DNA from: Gemmatimonadota bacterium
Lineage (GTDB): Bacteria > Gemmatimonadota > Gemmatimonadetes > Gemmatimonadales > GWC2-71-9
Direction: 5' to 3'
NCBI GenBank assembly: GCA_022563595.1
Contig: JADFNB010000008.1
Coordinates: 1 to 64,000 of the forward strand
Length of the DNA stretch: 64,000 bases
Position numbers and translations under genes: made by a program. The notes beneath the pieces were generated by a model, which did not search any database, was not told the origin of the DNA, and saw only the letters and a program-made list of their open reading frames with translations. Shown here piece after piece: positions 59,222 through 64,000 of the stretch (within the stretch, counting starts at the first letter, position 1; each line of letters begins with the position of its first letter).

Positions 59222-59977
59222 CTACTGCTGAATGATCGAGAGCAGGTAGTTCGTCATATCCCAGATCTGGTCCGAGGTCAGCGCGTCGGCCCAGCTGGGC
59301 ATGGGCGTCCCGCCGATACCGACAGCGATGCTCCGGTAGATGTCCACCGGCCGGTTGCCACCTCGCCAGTTCCGCGAGATCCTGAGGTCAGCCGGGACGA
59401 TGGGATACCCCCAGTCATCCTCCAGGGTCGGTGCCGACGGCCCGTCCCCCTTCCCGAGCATTCCGTGACATTTCCAACACTCGGCTTCGATGTAGAGCCG
59501 CCGTCCGGCAAGGACACTCTCTGGAAGCGGAGGCTTGGGCGTCCCGATGGCAATCGGGACCAGGCGCCCGTCCGTCCGAAACGCGGCGGCGAACGTTTCG
59601 ATATAGGCCACTAACGCCCACCGTTGCTGCTCGGACAGGTTCGACCACGCCGGCATCGTCGTTCCCGGCAGTCCGCGGGACAGTGTGTTGAACAGGTCCT
59701 GATCCGTCGGAAGTCCACCCGTGGGCGTCGAATGGATCTTGAAAACGCCCAGGGTGAGGTCGCGTGGACGGGGAAAGACATACCGCGCTACCGGGCCGTC
59801 GCCCCGGCCGCTCGAGCCATGGCAGAACACGCATCGGCGCAAGTAGAGCCGCCGGCCGGCTCGCACCAGGTCCGCCCGTGAGGTCAGGTTACCGTCCGGG
59901 GCATACTGCGCCGCCGCCTCAGCCACTACGCACAATGCAACTGCGGCGACGAGCACGGAGATCCTGGGTGTGCCCAT
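59222..59977 (-). CDS. Periplasmic di-heme cytochrome c
   Basis: 251 residues with a signal peptide (AAAQY). Heme sites CVFCH (49-53) and CWKCH (167-171), each followed by the characteristic GRGDGPVA and MPSWAD-type distal-Met loops. The protein is a paralogue of the N-terminal half of the gene at 54715, with the same length between hemes. It is likely a soluble electron shuttle between the porin-cytochrome and an inner-membrane partner. ATG 59977 has GGAGG five bases upstream. Confidence 0.87.
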   Translation of the reverse strand: MGTPRISVLVAAVALCVVAEAAAQYAPDGNLTSRADLVRAGRRLYLRRCVFCHGSSGRGDGPVARYVFPRPRDLTLGVFKIHSTPTGGLPTDQDLFNTLSRGLPGTTMPAWSNLSEQQRWALVAYIETFAAAFRTDGRLVPIAIGTPKPPLPESVLAGRRLYIEAECWKCHGMLGKGDGPSAPTLEDDWGYPIVPADLRISRNWRGGNRPVDIYRSIAVGIGGTPMPSWADALTSDQIWDMTNYLLSIIQQ

Positions 59978-60044
59978 GAATCCTCCATAGACAACTGCGC
60001 GCGTGATCATGACGCCGTCGCTGCACACTCACGGGGCCGCGGAT

Positions 60045-60812
60045 CTAACGGGACGCAAACCGCGCCTGAACCTGCGCTTCCCCCCCAGCGGTGACCGTAA
60101 CCTGCTGCGTCTCGGTCCCAAGCCGCTCGTGCCAGAACTGCAGCGTGTACGTACCAGGCGGGACATCGTCGAGCCGGTAGTTCCCATCCTGATCCGTGAT
60201 CACATAGTAAGGGTGAGCTGCCACCGCAATCCAACCACTCATCCAGTTGTGCGCATCACATTCGACATGCACGATCTCCGCATGAGCTAGGCGTATCCTG
60301 ACGGACCGCAGAAACCCCGGTTGTGCCTTGTTGACCGGCCGATTCTCCGTACCGCGGGTGTGCACATTGTGTAGGATCCCGTCGTTGTTCCAGACTTCGA
60401 ATTGCTCCCCGACCGGTACGATCAGAACGTGCGGTACAAAGCGGCATCCGTTCTGCGCGAGGGCGGCAGGAGAGTGTCGCGGTTCCCACGCTTTTCCTTC
60501 CCGGATATCACTGATCCATACGACAACGTTCTGTAACCCACCGCCGCCGCCGACCAGCAGATCCTCGGCGAACTGCGGCTCCCGCGCGCAGACCACCGTG
60601 TCTATCGTGATCGCGAGCCGGCGCGGAGTCGATGCCGTGCCTGTGAAGGTGACTTGGCCGACGATCGCACCGCCGTCCGAAACATCACCGGTAACGTAGT
60701 CACCCTGCTGAGCCGAGATCGGTGCAGTGATGCCTGATAGCAGACTGACGACGAAAAGCCCAATCCGACGACTGGTAGCAGCGACACATTGAACTGCTGT
60801 TTGGGACGCCAC
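60045..60812 (-). CDS. Cupredoxin-like exported protein
   Basis: 255 residues: signal peptide (PISAQ), then a region rich in beta strands with VEFNNDGILHNVH-type copper ligands (NDGILHNVHTRG), VECDAHNWMSGWI (a Cys and His pair, as in blue-copper sites) and a C-terminal carboxypeptidase-regulatory-like domain (DGNYRLDDVPPGTYTLQFWHE). This matches cupredoxin-domain proteins near cytochromes. It may bind one Cu ion and shuttle electrons. GTG start is uncertain. Confidence 0.7.
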   Translation of the reverse strand: MASQTAVQCVAATSRRIGLFVVSLLSGITAPISAQQGDYVTGDVSDGGAIVGQVTFTGTASTPRRLAITIDTVVCAREPQFAEDLLVGGGGGLQNVVVWISDIREGKAWEPRHSPAALAQNGCRFVPHVLIVPVGEQFEVWNNDGILHNVHTRGTENRPVNKAQPGFLRSVRIRLAHAEIVHVECDAHNWMSGWIAVAAHPYYVITDQDGNYRLDDVPPGTYTLQFWHERLGTETQQVTVTAGGEAQVQARFASR

Positions 60813-61105
60813 GGTCGATGCGCTCCCGCATAGGATGTGAACCCGTTGAGAGCCTCCCCGGGCGCTGTCACTATGAAGTACGCTGTATGAAGGTTACCTG
60901 AGTTTTCAGTGAAACCTGCCTTAGCCCCGACACCCGGGACACCAACGGATTGTCACGCGACGACCCTACTTGTCGCATGCGAAGAGGAGCCGCCTACACC
61001 AGGAACAAATACAACAGTTCCACTCGTGATTATTGGAGCGAAGACCTTGACGATGTGATCGGCGGGAGACCTATTAGCGATGTGGAACTTCGAGGAGAAT
61101 GACCG
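60813..61105. promoter_or_regulatory. Divergent promoter region with palindromes
   Basis: This 293-base gap separates the cupredoxin and radical SAM genes. It holds TCGCATGCGA, a perfect 10-base palindrome (60973-60982), and GGAAC/GTTCC arms (61002-61006 and 61017-61021). These are candidate sites for a shared regulator. No gene is visible in the gap. Confidence 0.4.
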
Positions 61106-62356
61106 GTGACCACTACACTCGATCATCGACAGCTCTACCGGCTTCCGTGGACCCTGCCGGACAACGCGATCGCGTGGCTGGAACCCACAATGAAGTGCAA
61201 CTTGGCGTGCGAAGGCTGTTATCGGGCAAATGTAAGCCAACACAAGTCCCTCGAGGAGGTGGCGGCGGACCTGGACGTCTTCGACCGTTACCGCAACGCC
61301 GACGGTGTTTCGATCGCCGGCGGGGATCCACTCACCCATCCCCAGATCGTCGACATCGTGCGGATGGTCGCCGACCGCGGCTGGAAGCCCATCCTCAACA
61401 CCAACGGCCTCGCTCTCACTGAGGACCTTCTCCGAGAGATGAAACGTGGAGGCCTCTTCGGCCTCACGTTACACATCGACAGCAAACAGCATCGTCCAAA
61501 ATGGAAGAACAAGACCGAACAGGAACACAATGCCTTGCGGCTTCACTATGCGGAGATGGTCGCACGCGTCGGCGGACTCACCTGCTCATTTAACGCCACG
61601 GTGTATGGGGATACGCTCGACGCCGTTCCGGACCTCGTGGCCTGGGCGCAGGAACACATCGATATCGTGCACGTCATGGTCTTCATCTGCTACCGCGAGC
61701 CCGCACAACCCACTCAGTTCGACTACTACGCGGGCGGGCAGAAGGTGGACATGGGGCCGCTGACGTACGAGGACACGGGACAGCGAATCGACATCTCCGC
61801 CCCGGAGGTCGTGGCCAAGATCCGCCAGCGGTTTCCTGACTTCGAGCCCTGCGCGTATCTCAACGGCACGGAGAAGCCGGATTCCTTCAAGTGGCTTCTG
61901 GCCAGTCGCCTGGGCACGCGCAAGCGGATATACGGTTACACGGGGCGCAAGATGATGGAGCTGGCGCAGGTGTCGCACCATCTCAGGACCGGACGGTATA
62001 TGGCCTACGCGCCCCCCGCGGTACTTCGGCGGGGCAGATGGCTGCTCTGGCTCTGGCCGTTCGATCGCGGCGTCCGGCGCGCCTTTCTGCGTGCGCTGCG
62101 CTCTCCCAGCCTCCTATTTCGCCGCCTGCACCTGCAATCGATCATGATCATCTCACCGGTCGAGGTACTGGCCGACGGACGGCAGAACATGTGCGACGGC
62201 TGTCCGGACATGACCGTTTGGGACGGCGAGTTGGCCTGGTCGTGTCGGCTGGAAGAATGTATCCATTTCGGTCAGTTCGTACGGACGGTGCCGAAGGAGC
62301 ACGCGATGCCGAAACCGGCCAAGCCCGACCTCGTCACGCTCCGGCTCGGCGGGTAA
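61106..62356 (+). CDS. Radical SAM enzyme of unknown substrate (possible SPASM tail)
   Basis: 416 residues. The radical SAM [4Fe-4S] motif CNLACEGC (31-38) is followed by GVSIAGGDPLTHPQIVDIV and LNTNGLAL, the usual SAM-binding strands. The C-terminus holds CDGCPDMTVWDGELAWSCRLEEC (about 353-376), a further cysteine set as in SPASM or twitch domains. Such enzymes modify peptides, tRNA or cofactors; here none of the usual precursor peptides is seen next to it. GTG start at 61106, with GAGGAG upstream. The region is flanked by redox genes. Confidence 0.85.
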   Translation: MTTTLDHRQLYRLPWTLPDNAIAWLEPTMKCNLACEGCYRANVSQHKSLEEVAADLDVFDRYRNADGVSIAGGDPLTHPQIVDIVRMVADRGWKPILNTNGLALTEDLLREMKRGGLFGLTLHIDSKQHRPKWKNKTEQEHNALRLHYAEMVARVGGLTCSFNATVYGDTLDAVPDLVAWAQEHIDIVHVMVFICYREPAQPTQFDYYAGGQKVDMGPLTYEDTGQRIDISAPEVVAKIRQRFPDFEPCAYLNGTEKPDSFKWLLASRLGTRKRIYGYTGRKMMELAQVSHHLRTGRYMAYAPPAVLRRGRWLLWLWPFDRGVRRAFLRALRSPSLLFRRLHLQSIMIISPVEVLADGRQNMCDGCPDMTVWDGELAWSCRLEECIHFGQFVRTVPKEHAMPKPAKPDLVTLRLGG

Positions 62357-62362
62357 CTTCCG

Positions 62363-62491
62363 GTGGCGTACGCCGAAGTGCTGGACGGTCTCGCCTATGT
62401 CGCCGATTGCCGGGGGCTGTTGCCGCACGCCGCTCTCACGCGTTGGATTCGCCGGCAGGCGGAACGGACTCTGGCACAAGCTGATTGGTGA
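62363..62491 (+). CDS. Small hypothetical frame after the radical SAM gene
   Basis: 42 residues (starts with VAYAEVLDGLAYVAD; TRWIRRQAERTLAQADW at the end). It fits tightly between the radical SAM gene and the FAD oxidoreductase and could be a short accessory protein or a substrate peptide, but no clear ribosome site exists and it may be chance. Confidence 0.25.
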   Translation: MAYAEVLDGLAYVADCRGLLPHAALTRWIRRQAERTLAQADW

Positions 62492-62512
62492 CACCCATCC
62501 TGAGCAGGACAG

Positions 62513-63688
62513 ATGGCTGATTCGTACGACGTCGCGATCATCGGTGGCGGCATCATGGGCTGCTGCACCGCGTACGAGCTGGCGCGGCGCGGGCTGAAGG
62601 TGATCCTGCTGGAAAAGGACAGCATCGGCGGAGCGAGCACGGGCAGGTCGTCCGCCATAGTGCGGCAACACTATTCCAATGAGTTGACCGCGCGCATGGC
62701 GCTCTACAGCGTGCGCGTCTTCCAACATTTCCGCGACCTGATCGGCGACGACTGCGGGTTCCACCGAACGGGGTTCGTGGCCCTGGCCACCGCCTCGGAC
62801 CGCGAGGGACTCGAGGCGAACGTGGCGCTCCAGCGAGCGGTCGGCATCGAGACGTCGGTTCTATCGATCGCAGATCTTCGCGAGCTGGTACCGACCATCG
62901 ATCCGGCCGGCATCGTGGCCGCCGCCTACGAGCCGGAGAGCGGGTACGCCGATCCGCATCTCACGGTCAGCGCCTACGCGGCGGCCGCGCGACGCCACGG
63001 AGCCCAACTGGTTCCGGACACAGAGGTTACTGGGATCACGTTCGCCGGTGACCGGGTCACCGGTGTGGCAGCCCGCACCGGCCGTTACCCAGCGGCACGC
63101 GTGATCAATTGTGCCGGTCCGTGGGGAGCGCGCGTTGCGGCCATGGCGGGTATCGAGGCGCCCATTCATTCATGTCGCGCGCAGGTGGCCGTGTTCCGCC
63201 GGCCGGATGAGTATGCGGCAGACCATCCCGTGGTGCTGGACTTCCCGAACGCCGCCTACTACCGCGCCGAGACGGGTAATCTGACTATCGCCGGCCTGAT
63301 CGACCCCGCCGAAGCCAAAGCGGTCGTCGACCCGGACGACTACGATGAGACGATCGACGCCGATTTCATCGAGTTGGTGGGAGCGCGGTTCCTCAGTCGT
63401 TTTCCCATGATGGCGTCCACGGAGAGCCGCGGCGGCTTCGCCGGCCTCTACGCCATCACACCCGACTGGCATCCGATCATCGACGAAGTTCCTGAGGGAA
63501 GCGGGCACTACCTCTGCACCGGATTCAGCGGTCACGGGTTCAAGCTAGGGCCCGCCGTGGGCAGGATGGTGGCGGACATGGTAACGGAGGCAGCGTCCTG
63601 TGAGTTCGATCCGCGCCCCTTCCGTCTGAGTCGTTACGCCGAGAACGATCCGGTTCGCGGACGTTACGAGTACGGTATCGCGGGGTAA
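62513..63688 (+). CDS. FAD-dependent oxidoreductase (DAO family)
   Basis: 391 residues. The N-terminal FAD-binding site is YDVAIIGGGIMGCCTAYELARRG, with LLEKDSIGGASTGRSSAIVRQHY, both typical of the sarcosine-oxidase/D-amino-acid-oxidase family. RVINCAGPWGARVAAMAG is the second FAD-contacting stretch, and the C-terminal GLYAITPDWHPIID and CTGFSGHGFKLGPAVGRMVADMV complete the family pattern. It oxidises an amine or amino acid with oxygen or a quinone as acceptor; substrate unknown. A membrane-linked partner could be the neighbouring cytochromes. Confidence 0.9.
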   Translation: MADSYDVAIIGGGIMGCCTAYELARRGLKVILLEKDSIGGASTGRSSAIVRQHYSNELTARMALYSVRVFQHFRDLIGDDCGFHRTGFVALATASDREGLEANVALQRAVGIETSVLSIADLRELVPTIDPAGIVAAAYEPESGYADPHLTVSAYAAAARRHGAQLVPDTEVTGITFAGDRVTGVAARTGRYPAARVINCAGPWGARVAAMAGIEAPIHSCRAQVAVFRRPDEYAADHPVVLDFPNAAYYRAETGNLTIAGLIDPAEAKAVVDPDDYDETIDADFIELVGARFLSRFPMMASTESRGGFAGLYAITPDWHPIIDEVPEGSGHYLCTGFSGHGFKLGPAVGRMVADMVTEAASCEFDPRPFRLSRYAENDPVRGRYEYGIAG

Positions 63689-63832
63689 CCCGCGACCGCC
63701 CACCCGCGCCGCACCCGGCCTCGGGGTGCGAGCTTCCCCAATAGTCGGTACTTTTAGGAACTCTCGCCGGGGCTCCCGGCGACCCCCGCTTACCCTGCCC
63801 GAAGTCGGCACGCCGCGCGTGGAGGACACCAC

Positions 63833-64000
63833 ATGGCCGTCGGACCTGCAACGACCTCTTTGGGAGAGGTCGAACACAAGAAGGGTATCTGCGGCATCTG
63901 CCCCGCCGGCTGCTGGGTGGAGGTCGGCGTGCAAGACGGCCGTCTTGTCACCATCGTGCCCGACACGGGGCATCCACTGGCAATGATCTGCAGGCGAGGG
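63833..64000 (+). CDS. Molybdopterin oxidoreductase catalytic subunit, N-terminal part
   Basis: 56 residues to the right edge. GGAGG lies 8 bases upstream of ATG 63833. The N-terminal [4Fe-4S] motif of the DMSO-reductase family is present: Cys 20, 23, 27 (CGICPAGC) and Cys 53. The residues after it (VEVGVQDGRLVTIVPD) are the usual first strands. Nothing can be said about substrate. Confidence 0.8.
   Translation, partial: MAVGPATTSLGEVEHKKGICGICPAGCWVEVGVQDGRLVTIVPDTGHPLAMICRRG

Noticed and set aside
1-64000. CRISPR array, rRNA, prophage, replication origin
   Set aside because: No evenly spaced 25-37 base repeats, no rRNA sequence, no phage structural genes and no DnaA-box cluster were seen.

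Overview
The window is GC-rich, densely coded DNA with strong GGAGG-type ribosome binding sites and frequent 4-base stop/start overlaps. Its gene content fits a free-living, aerobic heterotroph with two membranes: many exported or lipidated proteins, outer-membrane barrel proteins, c-type cytochromes, a heme-biosynthesis prenyltransferase and trehalose synthesis. The mix of a PEGA-tailed Ser/Thr kinase, 6-bladed beta-propeller and VPS10-like Asp-box proteins, a DUF5916 protein, penicillin acylase and M14/M55 peptidases suggests Gemmatimonadota or a relative. That placement is inference from gene content only; no rRNA is present.

Layout. 1-5.2 kb: an EF-hand-like protein cut by the left edge, a TetR regulator with a CMD-family protein, a secreted protein with a clear terminator, a beta-propeller protein, and a small membrane/STAS-like pair. 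5.3-10.2 kb: a tight four-gene operon (PPC/TIG lipoprotein, Ser/Thr kinase, TPR-like periplasmic protein, barrel-like protein). 10.3-18.4 kb: membrane protein, penicillin acylase, sialidase-like lipoprotein, MBL hydrolase, a deleted terC remnant and an M14 carboxypeptidase. 18.4-25.6 kb: citrate synthase with a duplicated N-terminal segment, the TIGR03545/TIGR03546 pair, a decayed NDP-forming acyl-CoA synthetase, a TIGR01777 epimerase, an Arg-rich mini-protein and nicotinate phosphoribosyltransferase. 25.8-29.9 kb: trehalose-6-phosphate synthase facing a VapC toxin fused to trehalose phosphatase behind its own antitoxin, then a broken HD-GYP gene and two tRNAs. 30-50 kb: two VPS10-like giants flanking ornithine aminotransferase, EgtD, a DUF3179 protein, a YkvI-like transporter, GH15, a CcmH-like protein, DUF5916, a serine-hydrolase/VanX fusion, cytochrome P460 and an M55 aminopeptidase. 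50-54.5 kb: a TrkA remnant, a CPA1 antiporter with a cyclic-nucleotide-binding tail, CyoE, and two truncated fragments (SCO and cytochrome c) abutting head to head. 54.7-64 kb: a redox island with di-heme cytochromes (one with an ethylbenzene-dehydrogenase-like heme domain), a porin-cytochrome of Cyc2 type, a cupredoxin-like protein, a U32 protein with extra cysteines, a radical SAM enzyme, a FAD oxidoreductase and the start of a molybdopterin oxidoreductase.

Three themes stand out. First, the VapB / VapC-OtsB locus joins a toxin-antitoxin module to trehalose synthesis in one reading frame. Second, at least six genes survive only as deleted or frameshifted fragments (terC, acyl-CoA synthetase, HD-GYP, TrkA, SCO, cytochrome c), often with both ends still recognisable. 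This is either real erosion or an assembly effect, and the fusion call has to be judged against it. Third, several intergenic gaps hold related GATGGAA/TTCCATC tracts, some reaching into the last codons of neighbouring genes.
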